From the NCBI RefSeq assembly GCF_000689395.1, contig NZ_HG966617.1, positions 1,363,274 through 1,427,273 on the forward strand: a stretch of 64,000 nucleotides of DNA, in the 5' to 3' direction. This document shows, in pieces, positions 1-9,363 of the stretch; within the stretch, counting starts at the first letter, position 1; every line of letters starts with the position of its first letter. Both the position numbers and the translations under genes were made by a program. The notes beneath the pieces are model-generated. The model saw only the letters and a program-made list of their open reading frames with translations, ran no database searches and was not told where the DNA came from. The DNA is from Candidatus Phaeomarinobacter ectocarpi (GTDB taxonomy: Bacteria > Pseudomonadota > Alphaproteobacteria > CGMCC-115125).

Positions 1-1
1 C

Positions 2-58
2 ATGACGCTATCTCGGACTATCCGGCTGGCTGCGGGCACTCTTTTTGAAAGTACCTAA
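2..58 (+). other. Short open frame or tail of an upstream gene, abutting the helicase start
   Basis: An open frame runs from the ATG at position 2 to a TAA at 56-58, and the next base begins the GTG start of the helicase. It could be an 18-codon leader or the C-terminal tail of a gene that lies mostly outside the window. Nothing in it is recognisable. Confidence 0.2.
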
Positions 59-1375
59 GTGACAGATTTTACATCGCTCGGTCTCGCCGAGCCGATCCTT
101 CGTGCCATTTCCGACGAAGGCTACACGACCCCTACCCCCATTCAGGCCAAGGTCATCCCATCCATGATGGATGGATCAGACATTCTCGGCATCGCGCAGA
201 CCGGCACCGGCAAGACCGCTGCGTTCGTTCTGCCCATCCTCCACGCCCTGTGTGGCGATCCGATGCCCGCAAAACACCGCACCTGCAAAGCACTGATCCT
301 TGCGCCAACGCGCGAGTTGGCAGCACAGATCGGCGACAACATTCGTGCCTATGGCAAGCATTCTCGACCTTCAGTCGCTGTGATTGTCGGTGGCGCAAAA
401 ATTCCGCCGCAGATCAAAGCTTTGGCAAAGGGCGTAGACATTGTGGTGGCGACGCCTGGCCGTCTTCTTGACCACGTGGCCTCCAAGAACCTTCGCCTCG
501 ATACGACAACCAAGGTTGTGCTCGACGAAGCGGATCAAATGTTCGACCTGGGCTTCATGCCGCAGATCAAGCGCATCATGGGCTACCTGCCGAAGAAGCG
601 GCAGACCATGCTGCTGTCAGCCACCATGCCCAAACAGGTCCGTGCGTTGGCGCAGGTGTTTTTGCACAACCCCATCGAAGTGACGGTGACACCCAATTCC
701 AAGCCGATTGATCGCATTGACCAGAAAGTGGTCATGCTCAAGACGGCGGACAAGCGCGCCGCGCTCGTTGACTATCTGGCAACGCCGGACATGGAACGGG
801 CCATTGTCTTCACCCGGACAAAGCGTGGCGCGGACAAGGTGTGCAAGCATCTTGAGATGTATGGTTTCGCCTCTGCTGCCATTCACGGCAACAAGAGCCA
901 GAACCAGCGCGTACGCAGTCTCGATGCATTCCGCAAAGGCAAGGTGAATGTACTGGTTGCAACGGACATTGCCGCCCGCGGCATTGACGTGGATGACGTT
1001 TCGCACGTCGTGAATTTCGAGCTGCCCAACGTGGCTGAGGCCTATGTGCACCGCGTTGGCCGAACGGCCCGTGCCGGCAAGAGCGGACAGGCGATTGCAT
1101 TGTGCGATGGTGCTGAACGCGGTCTTCTGCGTGACATCGAGCGGCTGATCAAGCGCAAGATTGATGTGGTAGATCGCCCCGCAGACAGTGGGCTCAAAGT
1201 TGTGCCGGAAGAAGAACGCCAGGTGCTGCAACAGCCCGAACCTGCTCAGCGTAAACCACGTCGTCGCAAGCCGGTCGGCAAGCGAAATGAAGGTGGCGGC
1301 AAGAACAGTTCCGGTCGTCCGCCACAGCGCAATCGCCGCAACCGCAAGCCATCAGCCAAGGCGAAAGCCGCCTAG
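59..1375 (+). CDS. rhlE: DEAD-box ATP-dependent RNA helicase, RhlE type
   Basis: RNA helicase that uses ATP to unwind short RNA duplexes, in ribosome assembly or RNA decay. The order of motifs is complete: Q motif (residues 4-29), Walker A AQTGTGKT (46-53), PTRELA (83-88), GG (111-112), TPGR (132-135), DEAD (156-159), SAT (187-189) and a C-terminal HRVGRTARAG motif. After the second RecA domain comes a basic, low-complexity tail of about 60 residues rich in Arg, Lys and Pro, common in RhlE-like proteins and likely to bind RNA. The start is GTG, directly after a TAA; the N-terminus then begins as in RhlE homologues. The family is sure; the symbol is by similarity only. Confidence 0.93.
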   Translation: MTDFTSLGLAEPILRAISDEGYTTPTPIQAKVIPSMMDGSDILGIAQTGTGKTAAFVLPILHALCGDPMPAKHRTCKALILAPTRELAAQIGDNIRAYGKHSRPSVAVIVGGAKIPPQIKALAKGVDIVVATPGRLLDHVASKNLRLDTTTKVVLDEADQMFDLGFMPQIKRIMGYLPKKRQTMLLSATMPKQVRALAQVFLHNPIEVTVTPNSKPIDRIDQKVVMLKTADKRAALVDYLATPDMERAIVFTRTKRGADKVCKHLEMYGFASAAIHGNKSQNQRVRSLDAFRKGKVNVLVATDIAARGIDVDDVSHVVNFELPNVAEAYVHRVGRTARAGKSGQAIALCDGAERGLLRDIERLIKRKIDVVDRPADSGLKVVPEEERQVLQQPEPAQRKPRRRKPVGKRNEGGGKNSSGRPPQRNRRNRKPSAKAKAA

Positions 1376-1388
1376 CTAGTCTTACAAG

Positions 1389-2192
1389 TTACGCTGCAAC
1401 CATTCGCCGCCGGGTCCCAGGAGCCGGCGGCGTTTCTGCTTGTCCCGCAAAGCACTGGGCAACCGCCATCCACTTTGCCGCAACGTCACCGGTCGTCTTG
1501 ATCTGGGTGTCCGCGATGTTTCGTACCTGTGTAACCACCTGGCAGAACTCGGTTGCCGTCCCCTCCACCATACTGTTTGGATCCGGCTCATTGAATTCGA
1601 GCAGCTCACCGGACGGTAGTGTCAGCTTCACATAAGGCACGTTTTCAGGCACAGGCAACTTGTTGACCATGTGCGTCCACCCAAAGGTGTTCACACCCAG
1701 GACGGCAATGTTCTTGATCCGGTCGGCATTCTTCCGCTCGACCCCAAGGGTGTCATAGACCTCCTGGCCATGTGCCCAGGTTTCCATCAGCCGTGCTGTG
1801 ATGCTGGAGCGGGCGCTCATGCTGGGGCCAGCCCAGACCACGCGTTGTTTGGGATCAGCATCCAGAAAACGATCCGCCACACCTGGATAAAAGTCATGCC
1901 ACCGTTTGACCAGGTCGTGGCCGCTGACGCCTTCGAGCTCAGCATTCTCAAATCCACGCAGGCCACCAGTGGCCACGAATTCCCCTACCCGCTCGAAAAA
2001 CGCATTGAATGCTGCTTCGTCATTGAGCGACATATCTGCCGCCTGGTTCCAGATATGCAAATGCCCGATCACGTCGCGGATCGTCCAACCTTTGAATTGG
2101 GTTGGTTCCAGCAGGCGTTCTTCCGGCAAATCCTTGATCAGCTCATAGAGCGCATTGCTTTCGTTGCGAAAGTCATTGGGTTGATCAAACAT
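1389..2192 (-). CDS. TIGR03084-like metal-binding protein, DinB/maleylpyruvate isomerase fold
   Basis: 267 residues. The N-terminal half reads like the four-helix DinB/mycothiol-dependent maleylpyruvate isomerase fold: GWTIRDVIGHLHIW carries His44/His46, and METWAHGQEV carries Glu137 and His141 four residues apart, the usual metal-binding triad. An ATG at 2192 with GGAG upstream is preferred over a longer open frame that would run into the upstream gene. It lies 25 bp downstream of the carboxylase alpha gene, so it is probably the last gene of the atu-like operon. Proteobacteria lack mycothiol, so it may use another thiol or none. The reaction is unknown; a role in the same acyl-CoA pathway is inference. 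Confidence 0.75.
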   Translation of the reverse strand: MFDQPNDFRNESNALYELIKDLPEERLLEPTQFKGWTIRDVIGHLHIWNQAADMSLNDEAAFNAFFERVGEFVATGGLRGFENAELEGVSGHDLVKRWHDFYPGVADRFLDADPKQRVVWAGPSMSARSSITARLMETWAHGQEVYDTLGVERKNADRIKNIAVLGVNTFGWTHMVNKLPVPENVPYVKLTLPSGELLEFNEPDPNSMVEGTATEFCQVVTQVRNIADTQIKTTGDVAAKWMAVAQCFAGQAETPPAPGTRRRMVAA

Positions 2193-2217
2193 CTGGAGTC
2201 TCCTTACAGGTCCGCCT

Positions 2218-4218
2218 TCAGGCGTCCGTGTCTTCATCAATTTCGATTTCCACCAACAGCTCATCTGCGGGGACTTGATCTCCCGCTGCACAGGCAACGG
2301 CTGTGATAGTACCGTCAACTTCGGCAAGTATCTGATGTTGCATTTTCATGGCTTCGAGCACCGCCAGACGGTCACCCTTTTTGACAGTCTGTCCTTCACG
2401 CACATGGACCTCAAGTATGAGCCCGTGCATCGGAGCCAGCACACGTCCGCCTCCCGCTGCGTCGTCCGCCATACCAGCAGTTGCAAGCACATTCGTAAGG
2501 GTCGCACTGGTGTCGGCCATGCTCAGGTGAATGGTGCCTGGTCGCGGCAGGGCGAATACGACAACACATGTCGCGCCATCTATCGTCAGGCAGGCGCGAT
2601 GCGTGTTCCAAGAAACAAGCGACACAGTAACCGATCCTGCGTCCATTTCCACAGTCCATGATTTGCCATCGCCTGCAACAACGCGAGCATCAATCGCGTT
2701 GTCATCGAAGTTGAAACGATAGAGCGTCGACAGGCGGCCGGTGCTGCCCCAGTTGAGTAATTCCTCGTCAACACCGATGGCGGCCTTGTGAGCTGCATGT
2801 TGCTCAGAGTGGTAGAGTAGAACAGCAGCAGCGCCGACCATCTGCGTAGATGGCGCCTGCCGGGCCAGGTCGTCTGCTGAATATGTCTCACCAATGAAGG
2901 CTGTTGTTGCCTCACCGGCGGCAAAGGCTGGCTGGGAGAGTGCATCAATCAGAAAATCACGGTTCGTTTGAGGGCCGAAAATTCCGGTGTTTCGCAACGC
3001 TTCAATCACCCGCTGTCGTGCCACGTCGCGGTTGGGACCATGGGCCATGACCTTGGCAATCATCGGGTCGTAGAAGGGTGAGACCTCAAGCCCGGTGGCG
3101 ATGCCCGCATCAATGCGGACGCCCTCGCCCGCTGCGGGATCCCACAGGTCAATATGTCCGGTGCTGGGCAGAAAATCCTCAGCCACATCTTCTGCGTAGA
3201 GCCGCACTTCGATGGCATGCCCGGTCAAAGCCACGTCGTCCTGCGAAAGCCCAAGGTCTTCACCCTGGGCGACCTTGATCTGCAACGCCACCAAGTCGAG
3301 CCCGGTAACCAGCTCGGTGACAGGATGCTCAACCTGCAGGCGGGTATTCATTTCCAGGAAATAGAATGCGCCATCCGCACCAAGCAGAAATTCAACTGTT
3401 CCCGCACCCCGATACTTGATGGTTTGCGCCGCCTCGACCGCAGCGGCCCCCATGCGCGCACGAAGCTCTGGTGTCATGACAGGGCACGGAGCTTCTTCGA
3501 TCACCTTTTGATGGCGTCGCTGAACAGAGCAGTCCCGCTCCCCCAGATGGATCGTATTGCCCGCCACATCCGCAAAGACCTGTATCTCCACGTGACGCGG
3601 CTGGATGATGGCTTTTTCAAGGATCAACTCGCCGGACCCGAAGGCATTTTCCGCTTCTGACCGGGCAAGCCTGATCGCGTCCGGTAACTCCGCAGCGTCA
3701 TGTACAAGACGCATGCCGCGACCACCACCACCTGCTGCCGCCTTGACCATGACTGGAAAGCCGATGTCTTTGGATGCGGCAATGAAAGCATCATCGGCCT
3801 GGTCCTCGCCTTCATAACCCGGCACGCACGGCACGTTGGCGGCAATCATACGGCGCTTGGCTTCAGCCTTGTTGCCCATAAGGTCTACGGCATCCGGTCG
3901 TGGACCAATAAAAACGAGCCCGGCTTGTTCGCACGCTCGGGCAAAGTCGGCATTTTCACTCAGGAATCCATATCCTGGGTGAATAGCCTGCGCGCCGGTA
4001 TCGGCTGCTGCCTTGAGCACTTTTTGAGGATCAAGATAGGACTCGCCCACCGGGGCTGCACCCACGCACACGGCTTCATCGGCCATCTTGACATGGGGGG
4101 CTTCACTATCGGCTTCTGAATAGATGGCGATGACCCGATATCCGAGCGACTTTGCGGTCCGCATGACCCGAACTGCAATCTCACCGCGATTGGCAACCAG
4201 AATGGAATTGAAGCGCAT
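2218..4218 (-). CDS. atuF: Acyl-CoA carboxylase alpha subunit (biotin carboxylase + biotin carrier), geranyl/methylcrotonyl-CoA type
   Basis: Carboxylates its own biotin with bicarbonate and ATP, then presents carboxybiotin to the beta subunit. From the ATG at 4218 (MRFNSILVANRGEIA) the 666 residues comprise the biotin-carboxylase domain, with the glycine-rich ATP-grasp loop AAGGGGRGM and the EMNTRLQVEHPVTE motif, and a C-terminal carrier domain with biotinyl lysine near residue 625 in EAMKMQH. The length suits GCC or MCC alpha subunits rather than pyruvate carboxylase. It lies in a run with beta subunit, hydratase and AtuA, so AtuF is the best fit. A methylcrotonyl-CoA enzyme (LiuD) is the alternative, since alpha subunits do not reveal the acyl substrate. 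Confidence 0.88.
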   Translation of the reverse strand: MRFNSILVANRGEIAVRVMRTAKSLGYRVIAIYSEADSEAPHVKMADEAVCVGAAPVGESYLDPQKVLKAAADTGAQAIHPGYGFLSENADFARACEQAGLVFIGPRPDAVDLMGNKAEAKRRMIAANVPCVPGYEGEDQADDAFIAASKDIGFPVMVKAAAGGGGRGMRLVHDAAELPDAIRLARSEAENAFGSGELILEKAIIQPRHVEIQVFADVAGNTIHLGERDCSVQRRHQKVIEEAPCPVMTPELRARMGAAAVEAAQTIKYRGAGTVEFLLGADGAFYFLEMNTRLQVEHPVTELVTGLDLVALQIKVAQGEDLGLSQDDVALTGHAIEVRLYAEDVAEDFLPSTGHIDLWDPAAGEGVRIDAGIATGLEVSPFYDPMIAKVMAHGPNRDVARQRVIEALRNTGIFGPQTNRDFLIDALSQPAFAAGEATTAFIGETYSADDLARQAPSTQMVGAAAVLLYHSEQHAAHKAAIGVDEELLNWGSTGRLSTLYRFNFDDNAIDARVVAGDGKSWTVEMDAGSVTVSLVSWNTHRACLTIDGATCVVVFALPRPGTIHLSMADTSATLTNVLATAGMADDAAGGGRVLAPMHGLILEVHVREGQTVKKGDRLAVLEAMKMQHQILAEVDGTITAVACAAGDQVPADELLVEIEIDEDTDA

Positions 4219-4231
4219 CGTTGTGATGTCC

Positions 4232-5053
4232 CTAGCCTTTGGCCCAGACGGGTTTGCGTTTTTCAAGGAATGACGCCACACCCTCGCGGCCTTCGTCACT
4301 GAGGAGACGCCCGGTAAAGTTTTCAGCCGCAGCTTGAATGGCTTCTTCGCGGCTCATGTCTGGCAGCGCGATGATCAGCGATTTGGTGTCCGCAATGGCA
4401 CCGGGTGCACATTTCAGAACCTGACTGCGGATTTGCTGCTCAATGGCATTGAGACCGTCCACGTCACTGGCAACAAAATCTGCAAAGCCAAGATCGTGGG
4501 CGCCTTCGCCGTTAAAGCGGGCGGCTGTCAGCATGAGGCGTCGAGCGGTGGCGTAACCCAGTTTCTGAATCACGAAAGGAGCTATCTGCGCGGGTGAGAT
4601 GCCGATGGCCGTTTCAGTCATCGCGAACTTGGCATCCGCTTCGCAGATGACAACATCCGCGCAGCAGGCCATGCCAAACCCGCCGGCCATGGCGGCTCCC
4701 TCAATGATGGCAATGACAACCTGCGGTGCCTCATTGATGAGATCAAAAAGCACAGCCGCACCTTTGGACATCTCAATGGTGCTATCTCGCGAGCCGCCAC
4801 CATCACTGCCGCCGCCCTGAAATGAGGCTTTGAATTGTTTGAGGTTGCCGCCTGCGCAGAACACGCCATGCCTGCCCCGCAATGTGATGCCCCGCACGTC
4901 CCGGTCATCGCTAACGGCTTCGAGGGTGCGGCGCACACCGTCCACTAGTTCATCGGTCAAGGCGTTGCGAGTTTCAGGCTGGTTGAACCAGATGGTAAGC
5001 CAGCCATTGTCCAGATCAAGGTCAACACCGGTCACGTCAGGGAGTGTGGTCAT
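4232..5053 (-). CDS. atuE: Enoyl-CoA hydratase family, AtuE-like (isohexenylglutaconyl-CoA hydratase)
   Basis: Crotonase-fold protein of 273 residues. The two oxyanion-hole segments are visible: FCAGGNLKQ (residues 65-73) and EGAAMAGGFGMACCADV (118-134), followed by MTETAIGISPAQIAPF. That last stretch resembles isohexenylglutaconyl- and methylglutaconyl-CoA hydratases more than plain fatty-acid crotonases. In the atu pathway this step hydrates the product of geranyl-CoA carboxylase. The gene sits between the carboxylase beta and alpha genes, as in atu and liu clusters, with 15 and 13 bp spacers. A glycine-rich insert at residues 80-88 is unusual. Substrate assignment is inferred from neighbours. 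Confidence 0.82.
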   Translation of the reverse strand: MTTLPDVTGVDLDLDNGWLTIWFNQPETRNALTDELVDGVRRTLEAVSDDRDVRGITLRGRHGVFCAGGNLKQFKASFQGGGSDGGGSRDSTIEMSKGAAVLFDLINEAPQVVIAIIEGAAMAGGFGMACCADVVICEADAKFAMTETAIGISPAQIAPFVIQKLGYATARRLMLTAARFNGEGAHDLGFADFVASDVDGLNAIEQQIRSQVLKCAPGAIADTKSLIIALPDMSREEAIQAAAENFTGRLLSDEGREGVASFLEKRKPVWAKG

Positions 5054-5068
5054 GTGTTTGTCCTGCCT

Positions 5069-6691
5069 TTAGTGCCGGCCAACGCCGAAGCTGTTGGGGT
5101 GGAGTTTCTTGTTGCGCCCTTCCCAGATGGTCTGGAGAGCAAAACCAAGCACCTTGCGCGTGTCGCGTGGATCAATGATGCCGTGATCAAGCAGGCGGCC
5201 GGACGTATAGAACGATGTCGACTGGTCATCGAACAGTTTGACGACGGCTGCCCGCTGCTGGGCGAGCGCCTCTTCATCCACATCCTGGCCGCGACGCGCA
5301 GCACCGCTGCGTGCCACCTCCTCCATGGTGCCAGCGGCCTGCTCGCCGCCCATTACACCCGTGGTGGCATTGGGCCATGCGAACAGGAATTCAGGCTCAT
5401 AGGCATAGCCCGACATGCCGTAATTGCCGGCGCCAAAGCTTGCGCCGATATAGAGCGATATTTTTGGTACCCGAACATTCGACACGGCCTGGATCATCTT
5501 GGACCCGTGCTTGATCATTCCGGCCTGCTCATACTCTGTACCCACCATATAACCGGTGGTGTTGTTGAGGAAGACGATCGGCATGTCCGACTGATCGCAC
5601 AGCTGGAAAAAATGAGACGCCTTGGTGGCACCGGCTGGATCAATGGGACCATTATTGCCGATCAGGCCGCAGGCGTGCCCCATGATGCTGGCCTGAATAC
5701 AGACGGTGGCAGGACCATATCGGGGTTTGAACTCAACAAAGTCTGATCCATCCACGACGCGGGCAACCACTTCACGCACATCATAGGGTTGCCGATAGTC
5801 CACCGGCACTGTCCCGGCAATGTCTTCGGTGCTGAGCACCGGAGGTTCGTAGTCGCGCTTGGGTGCTACGGGTATCTGCTTGTTGTGGTCAATGCGATCG
5901 AGCAGGTCGCGCAGGATGAGAATGCCGTGGGCATCATCTTCAGCCACATACTCCACAAGGCCGGTGGTGCTGGCATGCATCTCTGAGCCACCAAGCTCAT
6001 CCGCATCAGCGACTTCGCCGGTCGCAGCTTTCACCAGCGCGGCACCGGCAAGGGCTGCCATACCGTTTTTCTTGACGCCGATGACATAGTCACTCATGCC
6101 CGGCTGGTAGGCCCCACCGGCGGTCGATGGACCATGCAGAACCACAAAGGTCGGGATGCCCGCGGCGCTGAGCTGCGCCAGGTGGTAGAACATCTTGCCG
6201 CCATGGGCCCACAGTTCGACCGTGTATTCAAACAGGTTGGCCCCTGCACTTTCCACCAGATGGACAAAGGGCAGCTTCTGACGAAGAGCACACTGCATCA
6301 CGCCGATCATTACGCCAACGGATTGTGTGGTCATCGCTCCGGCGCTGATGCCGCTGTCATCCACATAGACCATGCACCGGACACCGCTGACAAAGCCGAT
6401 GCCGGCGATGATATTGCCGCCGGGTACGGAGGTTTCAATGTTGGGATCATCGACCAGAAAGTTGGCCATGTTGTAGAGCCGCTGGAACGGCATGCCCGGG
6501 TCAAGCAAACGTTCCAGTCGTTCACGGGGCGTGAGCTGGCCGCGTTCTTCAAACCGGGGTTTGCGTTTCTCTGATTTGGTCGCGGCGCGGGCTTCATAGC
6601 TGCGCAATTGCTCAATGAGCCCAAGCATGTCTTCACGGTTCTTCGCAAAGATGTCCGACTTGGGATCAATCTTGGTCTGGAAAATCGCCAT
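5069..6691 (-). CDS. atuC: Acyl-CoA carboxylase beta subunit (carboxyltransferase), geranyl-CoA carboxylase-like
   Basis: Transfers the carboxyl group from carboxybiotin to the acyl-CoA. 540 residues, full length, with two crotonase-like halves: STAGGAYQPGMSDY (N half) and FGAGNYGMSGYAYEPEF (C half) hold the oxyanion glycines. Residues 163-165 read HGG where methylcrotonyl-CoA carboxylases usually read HFG; the small residue is what makes room for the longer geranyl chain in the GCC structure, from memory of that work. Its ATG overlaps the TAA of the AtuA gene by one base, so the two are translationally linked. Function as a biotin-dependent carboxyltransferase is firm; the geranyl substrate is likely but unproven. 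Confidence 0.88.
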   Translation of the reverse strand: MAIFQTKIDPKSDIFAKNREDMLGLIEQLRSYEARAATKSEKRKPRFEERGQLTPRERLERLLDPGMPFQRLYNMANFLVDDPNIETSVPGGNIIAGIGFVSGVRCMVYVDDSGISAGAMTTQSVGVMIGVMQCALRQKLPFVHLVESAGANLFEYTVELWAHGGKMFYHLAQLSAAGIPTFVVLHGPSTAGGAYQPGMSDYVIGVKKNGMAALAGAALVKAATGEVADADELGGSEMHASTTGLVEYVAEDDAHGILILRDLLDRIDHNKQIPVAPKRDYEPPVLSTEDIAGTVPVDYRQPYDVREVVARVVDGSDFVEFKPRYGPATVCIQASIMGHACGLIGNNGPIDPAGATKASHFFQLCDQSDMPIVFLNNTTGYMVGTEYEQAGMIKHGSKMIQAVSNVRVPKISLYIGASFGAGNYGMSGYAYEPEFLFAWPNATTGVMGGEQAAGTMEEVARSGAARRGQDVDEEALAQQRAAVVKLFDDQSTSFYTSGRLLDHGIIDPRDTRKVLGFALQTIWEGRNKKLHPNSFGVGRH

Positions 6692-8505
6692 TACAGTCTC
6701 CCGGCCAGGTCCGCAGGAACGGACACCGGATGGTCAAGAAGGATTTGTGCGTAAGCCTTGGCTTGCGGGTCTGCACGCAAGCTGGCAACCCCGCCGCCGC
6801 CCAGCGCATCGTCCATCAAAAAATTGAATGCGTGCGATCCAGGCAGGAAAAAGCGTTCAACGTTTCCACCGCCGTTGGATGAGTCCAGAAAATGCGAGAA
6901 ACGAGTTGCCACGGCATGCTCTGTTACGGATGCGCTGATATAGGGCAGATAGCTTTCATCTCGCGCGATGATCCCGATATTGGCCTTGTTGCCTTTGTCG
7001 CCGCTGCGGGCCCAGGCGAGTTTGACCAGCGGGACGTCGACCATGCTGCCGTGACTGGCTGGCCCTGCCGGGTCGGCGGGCCGCTCCAGTTTGGATGGAT
7101 CGAAGGCAACGCCTTTTTCCGTCTCCAGGGTGGTCACATTTCCATCAACATCAACGGTGATGCTCAAGGCATCTTTGGGCAGGGCAAATGAGAATAGCCG
7201 CACTACGGGTGACGGTTTGGGACGTCCACCTGCAAAGCTTGTAAGGCCCGCCGGGGTCGCGAGTGCCAGGCCGGTCACTTCCTTCAACAGGACACCAATG
7301 CCGCGGGCGTCTGGATGTTTGGCGGCCAGCTTCATCACAACTTCACGCGACGCAATGTCCCTTGCGGCGGCACCATACTGGCTGTCGTCACCGATGATCT
7401 CGATGCTGGTTTCCGTGAAGTCAGCGGCGTTGGCTTGCCGCAGGATGTTCTGCGCGCGCTTGATAGATGTTTCCGCGTAGGTGCGGGCCTTGTCCGCTGC
7501 ATCAAGCCCGATGAAGGCCATCATCAGCCCGCCGCGCCATCCATCCGAATAGGTGGTGCAGACCTTGTATGTGTCCGGAGCCGGTAGCCCGCACGCGCCC
7601 GTGACCGTTACCTCGTCAGGTCCGCTCTGTGTCACGTGTACTGCAGAGAAGTCACAAACCACATCCGGGACCAGATAGGCCTGCGGGTCACCAATCTCAT
7701 AGACCATCTGTTCGCACACGGTACCGACGGATACCTTGCCGCCGGTCTTGGGTGGCTTGCTGCAAACAAAGCTGCCGTCCGGGCTCACCTCGGCAATGGG
7801 GTACCCGATGGCATCAAGGTCGTCGGCAACGTCGCGCCAATCCGTGAAGTTGCCGCCGGTGGCCTGGGGGCCGCACTCAATTATGTGACCGGCAAGGGTG
7901 CCTGCCGCCAGCAGATTATGATCGTCCCTGGTCCAGCCGAAAGCATGGATGCACGCCCCCAGCGTCACAGCACTGTCCACGACACGCCCCGTGATTACGA
8001 TGTCTGCACCCCGGTCCAGCGCATCTGAAATCGGGAAAGCGCCAAGATACGCGTTGATGCTGGCGATGGCATCAACCGGCGGAAAGGCTGCGCCGGTAAA
8101 CATTTCCGCATAGCTGCCGCTGGCCAGGTCCTGAGCCCGGTCAAGAAGGTCATCGCCGGCGACCACTGCGACCTTGAGATCAAGGCCTGCATTCTTGATC
8201 AATTCGCGAACAGCGGCACCGCAGGCTGCCGGATTGACGCCGCCTGCATTTGAAATGACTTTGACTCCACGCGCGGCGATATCCTTCAGGTGAGGCGCCA
8301 TCACGCCGGTGACGAAGTCCGTGGCATATCCCTGGTCCGGGTTCTTGGCTCTCGCCCGCGCCATAATCGACATGGTGATTTCAGCCAGATAGTCGAAGAC
8401 CAGATAGTCCAGCTTGCCGCCGGCAAGCAGTTGTGGCGTAGCGTGCAATGCCTCGCCCCAAAACCCACCTGCGCCGCCAATGCGAATGCTTTTTTCGCTG
8501 CCCAT
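6691..8505 (-). CDS. atuA: Acyclic terpene utilization protein AtuA family (DUF1446)
   Basis: 604 residues from the ATG at 8505 (MGSEKSIRIGGAGGFWGEA). The conserved beginning RIGGAGGFWGEALHA and the CELL-type signature ...NAGGVNPAACG mark the AtuA/DUF1446 family. AtuA is needed for growth of Pseudomonas on citronellol and geraniol, but its reaction is not established. The C-terminal 100 residues (WARSGDKGNKANIGIIAR) form the second conserved AtuA-type domain, here fused as in most long members. First gene of the leftward operon; it stands divergent from the TetR gene with the operator palindrome in between. A longer start at 8571 would run through the operator region and is not favoured. Confidence 0.85.
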   Translation of the reverse strand: MGSEKSIRIGGAGGFWGEALHATPQLLAGGKLDYLVFDYLAEITMSIMARARAKNPDQGYATDFVTGVMAPHLKDIAARGVKVISNAGGVNPAACGAAVRELIKNAGLDLKVAVVAGDDLLDRAQDLASGSYAEMFTGAAFPPVDAIASINAYLGAFPISDALDRGADIVITGRVVDSAVTLGACIHAFGWTRDDHNLLAAGTLAGHIIECGPQATGGNFTDWRDVADDLDAIGYPIAEVSPDGSFVCSKPPKTGGKVSVGTVCEQMVYEIGDPQAYLVPDVVCDFSAVHVTQSGPDEVTVTGACGLPAPDTYKVCTTYSDGWRGGLMMAFIGLDAADKARTYAETSIKRAQNILRQANAADFTETSIEIIGDDSQYGAAARDIASREVVMKLAAKHPDARGIGVLLKEVTGLALATPAGLTSFAGGRPKPSPVVRLFSFALPKDALSITVDVDGNVTTLETEKGVAFDPSKLERPADPAGPASHGSMVDVPLVKLAWARSGDKGNKANIGIIARDESYLPYISASVTEHAVATRFSHFLDSSNGGGNVERFFLPGSHAFNFLMDDALGGGGVASLRADPQAKAYAQILLDHPVSVPADLAGRL

Positions 8506-8592
8506 GCCGTGCGTTGCCCTGCTCTTGTCACCATGGAGGTGCGGCCTGTTTTTCGACCGCTTGCATCTCATGATCTGCTGACTTAGTTTCCT

Positions 8593-8614
8593 ACAGACCG
8601 ACCAGTCGGTCTGT
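8593..8614. promoter_or_regulatory. Perfect inverted repeat, probable TetR (AtuR-type) operator
   Basis: ACAGACCGAC (8593-8602) and GTCGGTCTGT (8605-8614) are exact reverse complements separated by CA. The site lies between the divergent AtuA and TetR starts, where a self-regulating TetR repressor would act on both promoters. Confidence 0.75.
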
Positions 8615-8664
8615 CAACTGTCATCCGGACCATCGCCTGATCCGGAATGAGGAACAATCTTGCC

Positions 8665-9309
8665 ATGACGCACGCAGCGCAGATAGCAAAACCGGGAGTA
8701 CCTGCTTCGAAAGAACTGCAGGCCGGAAAAACCCGCCGTGCAATCTGCGAGGCCGCGATCGCGTGCCTGGATGAGATGGGATATGCGGACACATCCCTCA
8801 CACGCATCCAGGAACGCGCGGGCCTGTCACGTGGCGCCCTCACCCATCATTTTCCTACCAAGGAAGATCTGATTGCCGCGACGTTGGACATGTTGCTTGG
8901 CCGCAGCGTGATGACCGGTAAGCGGGTGGAGCGTGCTGCATGGAGCAAACTGCCGGATGAGGACGCGCGTGTACGAGCCCACCTGAAGTGGCTTTGGGAG
9001 CGGCTCGTGCGCACGCCTGAGGGGCGGTCGCTGATGGAAATCCTCATGGCCGCACGGACCGATAAAGCGCTGGGAAAACGTACCGCCAAGAGTTTGATCG
9101 AATGGGATGCCCGCATGGGAACCGCGATCATCGAGGTGTATGAATCGCCTGACCTTGATGACGCCGATGTGGTGACCCTGTGGGCGATCTGTCGTGTCTT
9201 TATGCGTGGGATGCTGGCCCATGAGCGGTTTACGAGGAACCGCGCTGAGGAAACACTGATCGTGGACCGCTTTATCGAACTGATCGCGCCGCACCTGAAA
9301 CTTCGCTAA
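8665..9309 (+). CDS. atuR: TetR/AcrR family repressor, AtuR-like
   Basis: 214 residues. The N-terminal helix-turn-helix spans about residues 24-68: TRRAICEAAIACLDEMGYADTS, then LTRIQERAGLSRGALTHHF. The remaining 145 residues are the variable ligand-binding, dimerising part. An ATG at 8647 is also in frame, but GAGGA at 8649-8653 is well placed for the ATG at 8665. It is divergent from the AtuA operon and 54 bp upstream of the acyl-CoA dehydrogenase, which it probably shares a transcript with. The palindrome at 8593-8614 is the expected binding site. By analogy with AtuR the inducer should be an acyl-CoA of the pathway; that is inference. Confidence 0.85.
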   Translation: MTHAAQIAKPGVPASKELQAGKTRRAICEAAIACLDEMGYADTSLTRIQERAGLSRGALTHHFPTKEDLIAATLDMLLGRSVMTGKRVERAAWSKLPDEDARVRAHLKWLWERLVRTPEGRSLMEILMAARTDKALGKRTAKSLIEWDARMGTAIIEVYESPDLDDADVVTLWAICRVFMRGMLAHERFTRNRAEETLIVDRFIELIAPHLKLR

Positions 9310-9363
9310 AACAAATACCAACGACATAAGACAGTCGGCATTGTCCGACCCGAGGAGAACCCC

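Noticed and set aside
617-1231. 204-codon minus-strand frame opposite the helicase
   Set aside because: Lies entirely within the helicase, which has all DEAD-box motifs in the other strand.
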